A stretch of 64,000 nt of DNA from Akkermansiaceae bacterium. GTDB taxonomy: Bacteria; Verrucomicrobiota; Verrucomicrobiia; Verrucomicrobiales; DEV007. A model generated the notes under the pieces. That model saw only the letters and a list, made by a program, of their open reading frames with translations. It searched no databases and was not told where the DNA came from. How positions within the stretch are numbered: the stretch's first letter is position 1; each line of letters begins with the position of its first letter. Of this stretch, positions 51,227 through 60,336 are shown piece by piece. The position numbers were made by a program, and so were the translations under genes. The stretch lies in assembly GCA_024233005.1 (NCBI GenBank), contig JACKQE010000003.1, positions 186,001 to 250,000 on the forward strand, given 5' to 3'.

Positions 51227-52671
51227 ACTTTCCCGAAATCCTCCGTCACAACGCCGCCCTGGTCACCCGCCGACAACTGTTCGGCCGCACCGCCGGTGGT
51301 GTCGGCATGGCCGCATTGGCATCGCTGCTGCAGCAGGAGGGGGCCGTGGCCGCCCCAACTGGCACCACGGGACCACACCACCGGCCCAAGGCCAAGCGGG
51401 TGGTGATGCTCTGGCAGGGAGGAGCCCCCTCGCACGTTGATCTCTTCGACTCCAAACCGATGCTGCAGAAAATGGCAGGAAAGGACATTCCGGATTCCGT
51501 GCGCGGCACGACCCGTCTGTCCACCATGTCGGCCAGCTACAAAAAGTGGCCCTGTGTGCCAGCGATCAAACCCTTCAAACCTTACGGGAGCGCCGGCACG
51601 ATGATGAGCGAAATGCTGCCCAACATTGGAGCGTTGTCCGATGACCTCTGCCTGGTCCGCAGCATGCACACCGAGGCGGTGAACCATGCTCCCGGGGTGA
51701 CCTTTTTCATGACCGGCGCCCAGGTTCCCGGGCGACCGAGCATGGGCGCCTGGCTCTCCTATGGTCTGGGCAGCGAGAGTGACAATCTGCCGGCATTCGT
51801 CGTGATGACCTCGAGCGACAAGGGGAGAACCTGCGGTCAGCTCTTTTTTGACTATTACTGGGGCAGCGGGTTTCTGCCCAGCCGCTACCAGGGCGTCCGC
51901 TTCCGCAACACCGGAGAGCCCGTTCCCTACCTGTCGAATCCTCCCGGGATCAGCCCAGCAGGACGGCGAGCCCTGCTTGATGACATCGCGGCGATGAATG
52001 CGGCACACCTGGCCGACTATGGGGATCCTGAAATCGACACCCGGATCACCCAGTATGAGATGGCCTTCCGGATGCAGACCAGCGTGCCCGACTTGGTGGA
52101 TTTTGCCGGGGAATCCCCGAAAACGATCGAGCGCTATGGACCGGACGCGTTGACCAAAGGAAGTTTCGCCAACAACTGCCTGGTAGCCCGACGGTTGCTG
52201 GAACGCGGAGTGCGTTTCGTGCAGTTGATGCACTCGGGCTGGGACCAACACAGCAATCTGTTCACTCAGTTGGAAGTGCAATGCCGTGACACCGACGCCC
52301 CGGCCGCCGCCCTGGTGCAGGACCTGAAAGAGAGAGGTCTGCTCGAAGACACCCTGGTCGTCTGGGGTTGCGAATTTGGAAGGACTCCGTTCGGTCAGGG
52401 TGACCCGGCGAGTCCCAAAGGGCGTGACCATTTTGGCCGGGCTTACAGTTGGTGGCTGGCCGGTGGAGGCATCGCTCCCGGCACCGTCCATGGCGCCACT
52501 GACGACTTCGGTTGGAACATCACCGAAAACCCGGTCCATGTCCACGACATGCAGGCAACCATCCTGCATCTCTGCGGCATGGACCACGAACGCCTCACCT
52601 TCCGCTATCAAGGACGCCAGTACCGTCTCACCGACGTTCATGGGGAGGTCGTGCGCGGCATTCTTTCCTGA
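51223..52671 (+). CDS. DUF1501 family secreted protein (Tat substrate)
   Basis: The 482-residue protein starts with a Tat-type signal (VTRRQLFGRTAGGVGMAALAS). The core has KAKRVVMLWQGGAPSHVDLF, FDSKPMLQKMAGKDIPDSVR, MLPNIGALSDDLCLVRSMHT, EFGRTPFGQ and DVHGEVVRGIL at the end. A Gly-Gly-x-P-S-H-V-D motif holds residues expected near the metal site of the alkaline-phosphatase fold. It is coupled by ATGA to the upstream DUF1549/DUF1553 gene. The DUF1592 gene that follows has its own promoter box. Confidence 0.93.
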   Translation: MNFPEILRHNAALVTRRQLFGRTAGGVGMAALASLLQQEGAVAAPTGTTGPHHRPKAKRVVMLWQGGAPSHVDLFDSKPMLQKMAGKDIPDSVRGTTRLSTMSASYKKWPCVPAIKPFKPYGSAGTMMSEMLPNIGALSDDLCLVRSMHTEAVNHAPGVTFFMTGAQVPGRPSMGAWLSYGLGSESDNLPAFVVMTSSDKGRTCGQLFFDYYWGSGFLPSRYQGVRFRNTGEPVPYLSNPPGISPAGRRALLDDIAAMNAAHLADYGDPEIDTRITQYEMAFRMQTSVPDLVDFAGESPKTIERYGPDALTKGSFANNCLVARRLLERGVRFVQLMHSGWDQHSNLFTQLEVQCRDTDAPAAALVQDLKERGLLEDTLVVWGCEFGRTPFGQGDPASPKGRDHFGRAYSWWLAGGGIAPGTVHGATDDFGWNITENPVHVHDMQATILHLCGMDHERLTFRYQGRQYRLTDVHGEVVRGILS

Positions 52672-52785
52672 GATTGCCGCTTTTTCCGGGAACTTGGGAT
52701 GTCCTCCGGTCAGCGGAACCTGGCGCCCACAGGGAGGAATCCGCCCGCCGATTGCGGTCCGGAACTAAACTCCAAGAACTACTTC

Positions 52786-52805
52786 CCTCGCAGTTACGCC
52801 ATTGC
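52786..52805 (+). promoter_or_regulatory. Conserved box A (first copy) before the DUF1592 gene
   Basis: CCTCGCAGTTACGCCATTGC is identical in 19 of 20 positions to the box at 56195-56214. It ends 35 nt before the ATG. TTGCCA at its end could act as a -35 and TATACA (52824-52829) as a -10 with a 16-bp spacer, so the transcript would begin a few bases before the ATG. Confidence 0.7.
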
Positions 52806-52840
52806 CAATGGGACCCCCGATCCTATACATTCCCCGCCTC

Positions 52841-55537
52841 ATGGCATCCCCCTCTCCCTCGAATGGCCTCCGGCGCGTGGTCAGCGCATCGATTCCCACC
52901 CTGGCGGCCACGATCCGGTTGGGGGTTCTTCTCGTGGGGATTCAGGGCCACGCTGCCGCGGGCGGAGCGGAACCCGGTCCACTCCCGGCCTTCCTTCAAA
53001 CCCACTGCGTGGAATGCCATGACGCCGATAGCCACAAGGGCAATCTCGATCTTACCACCCTGCAGCCAAAATTTGACGGCGCGGACGCCTTCGCCCGCTG
53101 GGTCAAGATTCATGACCGGATCGTGTCGGGGGAAATGCCTCCGCGAAAGAAACCCCGCCCCGCCGCCGGAGAACTCGCCGCCGTCACCCAATGGCTCTCC
53201 GGATCTCTGAATGAAGCCGAGCAGGCCCATCTTGATGCCGCCACCCGCACGGGAGTGCGGAGGCTGACCCGGTCGGAATACGAAAACACCGTGCGTGATC
53301 TGTTCGACCTGCCGGGAATCGCTCTTCTGAGCGGACTCCCTGCCGACGGATCGGCGCATGGTTTTGACAAAAACAGCGATGCGCTGGACATCTCGCACGT
53401 CAATCTTTCCAAGTATCTGGAGGCGGCCGACAAGGTTCTCGACATGGCCATTGCGACCCAACCCACCGCGCCGGAGAAAACCACGGTGCGTCTCTCACTG
53501 GCAGGCAACTATGAGCCAAACATCATGTTGATGCAGGGCGATGCGGTGCTGCTCCGCGACAAGCAGCACGATCCCCTCTTCCCTCCGGCCGGCACATACG
53601 CCCACATCAACCAGGGAGCCCACGAGCAGCTCGGCATTTTCAAGCGGATGAGCAGTGTGGGGGTGTTCCGGCATGAGGACGAGTCGTGGAATGCCTACTT
53701 TCGGAAGTTCTCCGCCCTTTATCCGGGCCGCTACCGTGTCCGCGCCTCTTTCTGGAGCATGACCTGGGACAAAGGCAAAGTCCTTCCCTCGCGGGGCGTC
53801 GAGGCGGCCCGGCTCTCTGTGGTGCAATTCAACGAAAACGGCCGTGGCGGACAACACCCGAGTTACGTGCTGGGTTATTTCGACGCGCCTTCCATCGAGT
53901 CCCGGACGCATGAATTGGATGTCTGGTTCAACCAGAAAGAAACGATCGGATTCAACACCGCCTCCCTGGCTCCAGTGGTGCTTTACCGCGTGGGAACCTG
54001 GGGCCAGGTGGACCGCACGATGGGCTTCACCGGTCCCTGCATCGTCAATGACTGGCTCGACATCGAAGGCCCGTTTCACGACGTGTGGCCGCCTCGCAGT
54101 CACCAGCTGCTCTTCGGCGAACTCCCCCTCATCGAATTCAAGCCGGCCGACCATCCGGATGTCCGTCCGCCCGTCCGCAAGCCCCTCAAACAGGAGATTG
54201 TCGGTTGCGACAACAAGCCCGAACCTGTCCAGGGAATCTGGACCGTGGGGAGCCACGAGCCGCTGGCTGACGCGGACCGCCTGCTGGCGGCATTCCTGCC
54301 CAAAGCCTTCCGCCGTCCGGTGGGAGAGGATGTGCGCCGGTCCTATGTCGGTCTCGTCTCATCGCGGCTCACCGCGGGGGATGCCTTTGAAACGGCCATG
54401 CGCCAGGCCTACCGCGCGGCGCTCTGCTCGCCGGACTTCCTCTACCACGTCGAACCTCCCGGTCCCTTGGACGAGTTCGCCCTCGCGTCCCGGCTTTCTT
54501 ATTTCCTGTCCAACTCGAAACCGGATGAGGTCCTCTCCGGACTGGCGACCGCTGGGAAATTACGGGAGGCGACCGTGCTCCGGGAACAGGTCGGACGACT
54601 CTTGGCCGATCCGAAATCCCAGCGGTTTATCGAGGATTTCCTCGCGCAATGGCTCAAGCTGGGAGCCATCGGCGCGAACGATCCAGACAAGAAACTCTAC
54701 CCCGAATTCAGCCCCTACCTTCAAGACTCCATGGTTGCTGAAACCCGCGCCTACTTCCGCGAACTGATCGACCGGGACCTCGACGCGGGCCATCTGGTGA
54801 AGTCGGACTTCGCCATGCTCAATGAAAAACTCGCCACGCACTATGGCATTCCCGGGGTGAGCGGACCGGCCATCCGCCGGGTCGCCCTGCCTCCAGATTC
54901 CCCCCGCGGCGGGTTCCTGACCCAGGCCGCGATACTGAAGGTCACCGCCAACGGCACGACCACGTCACCGGTGCCGCGCGGCGCGTTTGTTCTCGCCAGA
55001 CTGCTGGGACAGCCTCCCGACCCGCCTCCGTCCAGCGTTCCGGCGGTGGAACCGGATGTCCAGGGGGCCACCACCATCCGCGAACAGCTCGCGAAGCACC
55101 GCTCCGACGCGGTGTGTTCCTCCTGCCACGCCAAAATAGATCCCCCCGGATTTGCCTTGGAAAGCTTCGATGTGATCGGGGGCTGGCGCGACCGCTACCG
55201 CTCGATCGGGCAAGGTGATCCGGCGCCACGTGGCAGCATTGATCCCCGGATCGGCATCGGTTTCAAGCTGGGCCCCCCGGTTGATCCCGGCGGCGCACTT
55301 CCCGACGGTCGCCAATTTCATGATGTGATCGAGTTGAAAGCGTTGCTGGCCGGGGACAAAAGCCAACTCCTCCACAACCTTGCCCGCCAGCTCACCGTCT
55401 ACGCCACCGGGAGAGACATCGCTTTCCGTGACCGCAAGGCCCTCGACACCATCGTCGCCAGCACTGAGAAGCAAGGAGGCGGGATCCGCAGCCTGATACA
55501 GGAAATCGTCCTCAGCCCCCTGTTCCAAACCCGATGA
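52841..55537 (+). CDS. DUF1587/1592/1588/1585 cytochrome-type protein, first copy
   Basis: From ATG 52841 the protein has 898 residues, a long N-terminal signal and a PSCyt1-like domain with CVECH (56-60). It continues with VRRLTRSEYENTVRDLFDL (DUF1587), AALCSPDFLYHVEPPGPLDE (DUF1592/1595 region), FIEDFLAQWLKLG, and SSCHAKIDPPGFALESFDVI (DUF1588) with a second heme motif CSSCH (about 762-766). The last 80 residues (LTVYATGRDIAFRDRKALD) are DUF1585. It is a diheme protein of unknown electron partner. The gene at 57703 encodes a close paralogue. ATGA couples it to the HMA-like gene. Confidence 0.93.
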   Translation: MASPSPSNGLRRVVSASIPTLAATIRLGVLLVGIQGHAAAGGAEPGPLPAFLQTHCVECHDADSHKGNLDLTTLQPKFDGADAFARWVKIHDRIVSGEMPPRKKPRPAAGELAAVTQWLSGSLNEAEQAHLDAATRTGVRRLTRSEYENTVRDLFDLPGIALLSGLPADGSAHGFDKNSDALDISHVNLSKYLEAADKVLDMAIATQPTAPEKTTVRLSLAGNYEPNIMLMQGDAVLLRDKQHDPLFPPAGTYAHINQGAHEQLGIFKRMSSVGVFRHEDESWNAYFRKFSALYPGRYRVRASFWSMTWDKGKVLPSRGVEAARLSVVQFNENGRGGQHPSYVLGYFDAPSIESRTHELDVWFNQKETIGFNTASLAPVVLYRVGTWGQVDRTMGFTGPCIVNDWLDIEGPFHDVWPPRSHQLLFGELPLIEFKPADHPDVRPPVRKPLKQEIVGCDNKPEPVQGIWTVGSHEPLADADRLLAAFLPKAFRRPVGEDVRRSYVGLVSSRLTAGDAFETAMRQAYRAALCSPDFLYHVEPPGPLDEFALASRLSYFLSNSKPDEVLSGLATAGKLREATVLREQVGRLLADPKSQRFIEDFLAQWLKLGAIGANDPDKKLYPEFSPYLQDSMVAETRAYFRELIDRDLDAGHLVKSDFAMLNEKLATHYGIPGVSGPAIRRVALPPDSPRGGFLTQAAILKVTANGTTTSPVPRGAFVLARLLGQPPDPPPSSVPAVEPDVQGATTIREQLAKHRSDAVCSSCHAKIDPPGFALESFDVIGGWRDRYRSIGQGDPAPRGSIDPRIGIGFKLGPPVDPGGALPDGRQFHDVIELKALLAGDKSQLLHNLARQLTVYATGRDIAFRDRKALDTIVASTEKQGGGIRSLIQEIVLSPLFQTR

Positions 55538-56097
55538 GAACCACGATCGCCCTCTGCCTGTGCTGGGTGCTCTGCGCCGCCCTCCCAGCCCCCGAACTCC
55601 TGGCCGGGGAGCAGACCGCCACATTCCGCCTCATCGGCCTGAGCCACCCCGAGCGGGAAGAGGATTTCCACCAGGTGATGCAGTCGCTGCCGGACCTGAA
55701 ACTCGAGCGATGGGATGCCGCGAAGGCTGAAGTCACCCTGCGCTATGACACTGCCAGGCTGTTCCCCACCTCCAAGCCGGATCAGGTCTTCCCGCCGGAG
55801 AAAATTCTTGAACACCTCGACAAGCTCATCGGCCAGGCATCCAACCGCACCTTCAGCCTGACCGCCCCCCTTTCGGTGCAGGACAGCGAATTGACCAAGG
55901 TGGAGATCCCCTGCGGGTTCCTCGACTGCAAAGGCTGCCGCTATGCGGTCTACTTGGCGGTGGCGAAAACCGAGGGCGTCGCCCGGGCCTCCGTCAGCTC
56001 TGAAACAGGAGTTCTCACGGCTTGGATCGAGACCGGCAAAACCAACCGTGAAACCCTGATCGAAGCCCTCAAAAAAGCCCGGGTGGAACTCCCCTGA
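55534..56097 (+). CDS. Secreted protein with two HMA-like folds, first copy
   Basis: The 187-residue protein has a signal peptide (about 1-25). Two ferredoxin-like beta-alpha-beta-beta-alpha-beta repeats follow. The first (about 28-105) lacks cysteines (ATFRLIGLSHPEREEDFHQV). The second (about 123-185) has LDCKGCRYAVYLAVAKTEGV and LTAWIETGKTNRETL, with Cys132 and Cys135 in the CxxC place of HMA metal-binding domains, plus Cys127. Such domains usually bind Cu(I) or Zn(II). Its start is inside the stop of the DUF1592 gene. It may deliver metal to, or assemble, the cytochrome complex. Confidence 0.8.
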   Translation: MRTTIALCLCWVLCAALPAPELLAGEQTATFRLIGLSHPEREEDFHQVMQSLPDLKLERWDAAKAEVTLRYDTARLFPTSKPDQVFPPEKILEHLDKLIGQASNRTFSLTAPLSVQDSELTKVEIPCGFLDCKGCRYAVYLAVAKTEGVARASVSSETGVLTAWIETGKTNRETLIEALKKARVELP

Positions 56098-56106
56098 AAA
56101 CCCTCG

Positions 56107-56144
56107 CACCATCATCCCCCTCCCTCCGGGCTGGAAAGATGGTG
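56107..56144 (+). terminator. Hairpin after the first HMA-like gene
   Basis: CACCATC (56107-56113) and GATGGTG (56138-56144) are a 7-bp inverted repeat with a 24-nt loop, ten bases after the stop at 56097. No T-run is present. It separates the first module from the promoter of the second. Confidence 0.3.
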
Positions 56145-56194
56145 TTCCTTCCGTTGGATTCCGGCTCAGCCAGGAGCGTATCCGCCCTCGCAGG

Positions 56195-56214
56195 CCTCGC
56201 AGTTGCGCCATTGC
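56195..56214 (+). promoter_or_regulatory. Conserved box A (second copy) before the DUF1501 gene
   Basis: CCTCGCAGTTGCGCCATTGC differs from the first copy only at one A/G position. It ends 34 nt before the ATG at 56249. TTGCAA (56211-56216) could be a -35 and TAGATT (56235-56240) a -10 with an 18-bp spacer. The transcript would start a few bases from the ATG. Confidence 0.7.
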
Positions 56215-56248
56215 AAAAGTCGGCCGCAAGCCTGTAGATTCTCCCCAC

Positions 56249-57706
56249 ATGAAAGCCCCTCTCTGCTCACGCGCCGCCGCTTGGTCCCGGCGTGAATTTC
56301 TGAATCGCACCGGCATGGGGTTGGGGACATTCGGCCTGGCCTCGGTCCTGCAGCAGGCCGGTCTCGGAGCCGCCGAATCCTTCGTCTCCCCCTTGTCCAG
56401 CCGGTCGCCGCACTTTGCGCCCAAAGCGAAGCGGATCATCCAAATTTTCTGCGAAGGAGGCCCGTCCCAGGTGGACACCTTCGATCCGAAGCCGATGCTT
56501 TCCAAATACCATGGCAAACCGGTTGATGAGGTGATGAAGGACTTCACCAAGACCGCCGGTGAAGTTGCCTCCGGGATGGGACGGCTCAGCGGCAAACTGC
56601 AGCAATCCGGATTCACGTTTTCCAAACACGGCCAATGCGGCGCCGAGATCAGCGAGCTGTTCCCCAAACTGGCCGGTCACGCCGACGATCTCTGCATTGT
56701 CCGGTCCATGCACACCAAAAGCAGCGTCCACGAACCAGCCCAGCTCATGACCAACACGGGAGAACTGACCGTGGTCCGGCCCAGTGTCGGCTCCTGGATC
56801 GTCTATGGTCTCGGCACGGAAAACCAGAATCTGCCGGCGTTCGTCGCCCTTCACCCCAACGGAACGACCTCATCCGGAGACAAGAACTGGTCGAATGCCT
56901 TCCTTCCATCCTGGACACGAGGCACGGGGATCGCGACGAAGAATCCCTCGGTCGAGAAACTCATCGAAAACCTTCGCAGCGGCAGCACCAGCATCCGTGA
57001 ACAGCGACGCCAACTCGACCTCTTGGCGGAAATGAATGCCGATTTCTTGGAGGATCACCCGGGAGACGCCTATCTTGAGGGCCGCGTCCTCTCGTTCGAG
57101 ACCGCCTTCCGGATGCAGGTCGAGGCGACCGATGCTTTCGACTTGCAACGGGAACCGCTCCCGGTCCGGGAGCTATACGGCGACACCGAACAGGGACGGC
57201 AAATGCTGCTGGCCCGGCGGCTGGTGGAACGCGGCGTGCGTTTTGTCCAGGTCTGGCACACCGGCTGGGACACCCACGACGAGAACGACAGCCGTCATAA
57301 AACCCTCTGCGAGGCAGCCGATCAACCGGTCGCGGCCTTGCTCCAGGACCTCAAAAACCGCGACATGCTCAAGGACACCCTTGTGATCTGGGGCGGTGAG
57401 TTCGGCCGCACGCCCACCAGTGACAACAATGACGTGGCCAAGAAGAAAGGCATCGGTCGTGATCACAACGCCGGTGGCTATTCTTTGTGGATGTCGGGCG
57501 GCGGCATCAAGGGTGGTCTGACTCATGGGTCCACGGACGACTTTGGTGCCGTGGCTCAGGAAAACCCCGTCGATGTTCATGACTTCCACGCTACCGTGAT
57601 GAATCTCATGGGTTTCGATCACGAGCGGCTCACCTACCGTTACGCGGGTCGTGATTTCCGGCTGACAGACGTCTATGGCAAGGTCGTGAAGGATCTTCTG
57701 GCATGA
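56249..57706 (+). CDS. DUF1501 family secreted protein (Tat substrate), second copy
   Basis: The 485-residue protein has a Tat signal (AWSRREFLNRTGMGLGTFG). The core shows PKAKRIIQIFCEGGPSQVD, FDPKPMLSKYHGKPVD, LFPKLAGHADDLCIVRSMH, RGVRFVQVWHTGWDTHDEND, GEFGRTPTSDNND and a DVHDFHATVMNLMGFDHERL ending. Several His and Asp residues expected for metal binding are present. It is coupled by ATGA to the second DUF1592 gene, unlike the first module, where the DUF1501 gene is transcribed in front of a separate promoter. Confidence 0.93.
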   Translation: MKAPLCSRAAAWSRREFLNRTGMGLGTFGLASVLQQAGLGAAESFVSPLSSRSPHFAPKAKRIIQIFCEGGPSQVDTFDPKPMLSKYHGKPVDEVMKDFTKTAGEVASGMGRLSGKLQQSGFTFSKHGQCGAEISELFPKLAGHADDLCIVRSMHTKSSVHEPAQLMTNTGELTVVRPSVGSWIVYGLGTENQNLPAFVALHPNGTTSSGDKNWSNAFLPSWTRGTGIATKNPSVEKLIENLRSGSTSIREQRRQLDLLAEMNADFLEDHPGDAYLEGRVLSFETAFRMQVEATDAFDLQREPLPVRELYGDTEQGRQMLLARRLVERGVRFVQVWHTGWDTHDENDSRHKTLCEAADQPVAALLQDLKNRDMLKDTLVIWGGEFGRTPTSDNNDVAKKKGIGRDHNAGGYSLWMSGGGIKGGLTHGSTDDFGAVAQENPVDVHDFHATVMNLMGFDHERLTYRYAGRDFRLTDVYGKVVKDLLA

Positions 57707-60336
57707 AGCCCACCGCCCGCTGGACGCAAATGTTGGCGTGCCTCCCGATGGTGGTGTTCCACGCCGCGCCGGCCACTGCCGAGCCCGGACCACTGCCGGC
57801 ATTTCTGGAGACCCATTGTCTGGAATGCCATGACTCCGATAGTCGCAAAGGAAATCTCGATCTCACGGCACTGCGGTCCGATTTCGCCAACGCGGAAACC
57901 TTTGCCCGATGGGTCAAGATCCATGACCGGATCACTTCAGGAGAAATGCCTCCGAAAAAAAAGGCCCGCCCCGAGGTCGGAGAAAGCGCCGCGTTCATCG
58001 AGTGGCTCTCGGGATCGCTCATCAAGGCCGAAAAGGCTCGCGTCGCTGGCGCAGGCCGGACGGGGGTGCGCCGGCTAACCCGGACGGAATACGAGAACAC
58101 CCTGCGCGATCTCTTCGACATGCCCGGTCTCGCCCTGCAAAACCTGCTTCCGGCGGACGGTTCGGCACACGGCTTTGACAAGAACAGTGACGCGCTGGAC
58201 ATCTCCCACGTCCATCTCGCGAAATACCTTGAGGCCGCCGATCTCACGCTCGATCTCGCCATCGCCACCCAACCGAAGGCTCCCACGGTGCAAAAGCGCC
58301 GCATCTCCCTGATGAACCGGGGAGGCTTTGTCGCCCACATTGTCATGAACGGCGATGGGGTCCTCCTGCGGGACATGAAGCCCGACCCCGACTTTCCCGC
58401 CTCTGGCGAGCACAAGCACATCGACCAGGGAGCGCATGAGCAGATCGGTTCCTTTGAAACCGGGAGCACCGTGGGCCTGTTCCGCCATGAGGACGAGTCG
58501 GTCAGCCCCTATTTCATGGAGCACGTCACCATTTACCCCGGCCACTACCGGGTCCGCACCTCGCTCTGGGCCTTCCAGTGGGACAAAGGTCAAGTCCTTC
58601 CCGCGCGCGGCACCGAGGCCGCACGGCTCTCGGTCGTGCAGCTCACCGGCGACGGCCGGGGCGGCCAACATCCCAGTTATGTCCTCGGTTACTATGATGC
58701 GCCTTCGCTCAGTCCCACCGAGCACGAGGTGAAGGTGTGGTTGAACCACAACGAGCTCATCGGATTCAACGCCGCCTCGCTCGCGCCCGTGGCAAATTAC
58801 AACCGCAAGGGACGCGCCATGGCCTTCACCGGGCCCGGCATTGCCGTGGATTGGCTGGAAATCGAGGGACCACTGCATGAAGAATGGCCCCCCCGTTCAC
58901 ATCGGCTGCTGTTTGGAGAACTGCCCCTGAAAGAGTTCCCATCCGGAGAGCAGGAAGGGCAGCGCCCCCCCGTGAGGAAGAAGGTCAGGCAGCTGGGCGC
59001 CGGCCTGAACCGCCCCGATCCCGGAGCCGGGCTTTGGAGCGTGCAGAGTGCCCAACCCCTGGTCGACGCCGAGCGCTTGCTCGCCGGGTTCCTTCCCAAA
59101 GCCTTCCGGCGTCCCGTGTCCCCGGAAGTGCGCCAGTCGTATCTGGAGATCGTCAAGCAACGCCTGAAAGCTGGCGACTGCATTGAAACCGCTCTCCGCG
59201 AGGCCTACCGGGCGGCTCTCTGCTCCCCGGACTTTTTGTACCAGGTCGAGCCCGCGGACGGACTCGACGACTACGCCCTGGCCGCCCGCCTCTCCTATTT
59301 TCTGTGGAATTCGGCGCCCGATGATGAACTTCTCGCCCTCGCTGCACGAAACACCCTGCACGATCCCGGAACTCTTCGTTCCCAGACCGAGCGTTTGCTG
59401 GGAGATGTGAAATCGCAACGGTTCATCGATGACTTTCTCGGCCAGTGGCTCAAGCTCCGTCAGATTGCGGCAAACGATCCCGACAAGAAGCTCTACCCAG
59501 AATTCAGTCCCTATTTGCAGGATAGCATGGTCGCCGAAACCCGCGCCTATTTCCGCGAACTCATTGAGAAAGACCTCGACGCCACCCACCTCGTCAGATC
59601 CAGATTCGCCATGCTGAATCAAAAGCTCGCCACCCATTATGGCATCGACGGCGTGATCGGCCCCAAGATCCGCCGCGTCGATTTGCCGCCGGGATGCCCC
59701 CGCGGAGGATTCCTCACCCAGGCCTCGATCCTGAAAGTCACTGCCAACGGCACCACCACCTCGCCCGTGGTGCGCGGAGCCTTCGTCCTGGACCGCATCC
59801 TTGGAAAGCCACCCGAGCCTCCTCCCTCGAGTGTCCCCGCCGTCGAGCCGGACGTGCGCGGCACCACCACCATCCGCGAGCAGCTCGACAAACATCGCAA
59901 TGACGCCGCCTGCGCCACCTGCCATGCAAAGATCGATCCTCCCGGTTTCGCCCTCGAAAGCTTCGATGTCATCGGAGGTCAGCGCTCGCGTTACCGCAGC
60001 ATCGGGGAAGGCTTGGGCGATCCCGCCCCCCGGGGGACCATCGACCCTTTCATTGGCATCAGCTTCAAACTCGGCCCGCCGGTCGACTCCGCCGGGGTCA
60101 TGCCTGGGGGGAGATCGTTCAGCGATATCCGTGACATGCAGGACATCCTCGCGGAACACCCGGAAGTTCTGCTTCACACCCTCGCCCGTCAGTTCCTGAT
60201 TTACAGCACCGGTCGTGACATCGCGTTTTCGGACCGAGCCGCCCTCAACGACCTCCTCACCAGAACCGGTCCGAAAGGCGGCGTGCGGTCGCTTCTGCAC
60301 CAGCTCATCCAAAGTCCACTGTTCCAAACTCGATGA
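57703..60336 (+). CDS. DUF1587/1592/1588/1585 cytochrome-type protein, second copy
   Basis: The 877-residue protein is a close paralogue of the one at 52841, with the same domain order. PSCyt1-like CLECH (39-43), VRRLTRTEYENTLRDLFDM (DUF1587), AALCSPDFLYQVEPADGLDD (DUF1592/1595), FIDDFLGQWLKLR, the second heme motif CATCH (about 738) in CATCHAKIDPPGFALESFDV (DUF1588), and a DUF1585 end (IYSTGRDIAFSDRAALND) are present. Long identical stretches such as KLYPEFSPYLQDSMVAETRA suggest recent duplication or gene conversion. Its start overlaps the DUF1501 stop and its stop overlaps the HMA-like gene, both as ATGA. Confidence 0.93.
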   Translation: MKPTARWTQMLACLPMVVFHAAPATAEPGPLPAFLETHCLECHDSDSRKGNLDLTALRSDFANAETFARWVKIHDRITSGEMPPKKKARPEVGESAAFIEWLSGSLIKAEKARVAGAGRTGVRRLTRTEYENTLRDLFDMPGLALQNLLPADGSAHGFDKNSDALDISHVHLAKYLEAADLTLDLAIATQPKAPTVQKRRISLMNRGGFVAHIVMNGDGVLLRDMKPDPDFPASGEHKHIDQGAHEQIGSFETGSTVGLFRHEDESVSPYFMEHVTIYPGHYRVRTSLWAFQWDKGQVLPARGTEAARLSVVQLTGDGRGGQHPSYVLGYYDAPSLSPTEHEVKVWLNHNELIGFNAASLAPVANYNRKGRAMAFTGPGIAVDWLEIEGPLHEEWPPRSHRLLFGELPLKEFPSGEQEGQRPPVRKKVRQLGAGLNRPDPGAGLWSVQSAQPLVDAERLLAGFLPKAFRRPVSPEVRQSYLEIVKQRLKAGDCIETALREAYRAALCSPDFLYQVEPADGLDDYALAARLSYFLWNSAPDDELLALAARNTLHDPGTLRSQTERLLGDVKSQRFIDDFLGQWLKLRQIAANDPDKKLYPEFSPYLQDSMVAETRAYFRELIEKDLDATHLVRSRFAMLNQKLATHYGIDGVIGPKIRRVDLPPGCPRGGFLTQASILKVTANGTTTSPVVRGAFVLDRILGKPPEPPPSSVPAVEPDVRGTTTIREQLDKHRNDAACATCHAKIDPPGFALESFDVIGGQRSRYRSIGEGLGDPAPRGTIDPFIGISFKLGPPVDSAGVMPGGRSFSDIRDMQDILAEHPEVLLHTLARQFLIYSTGRDIAFSDRAALNDLLTRTGPKGGVRSLLHQLIQSPLFQTR

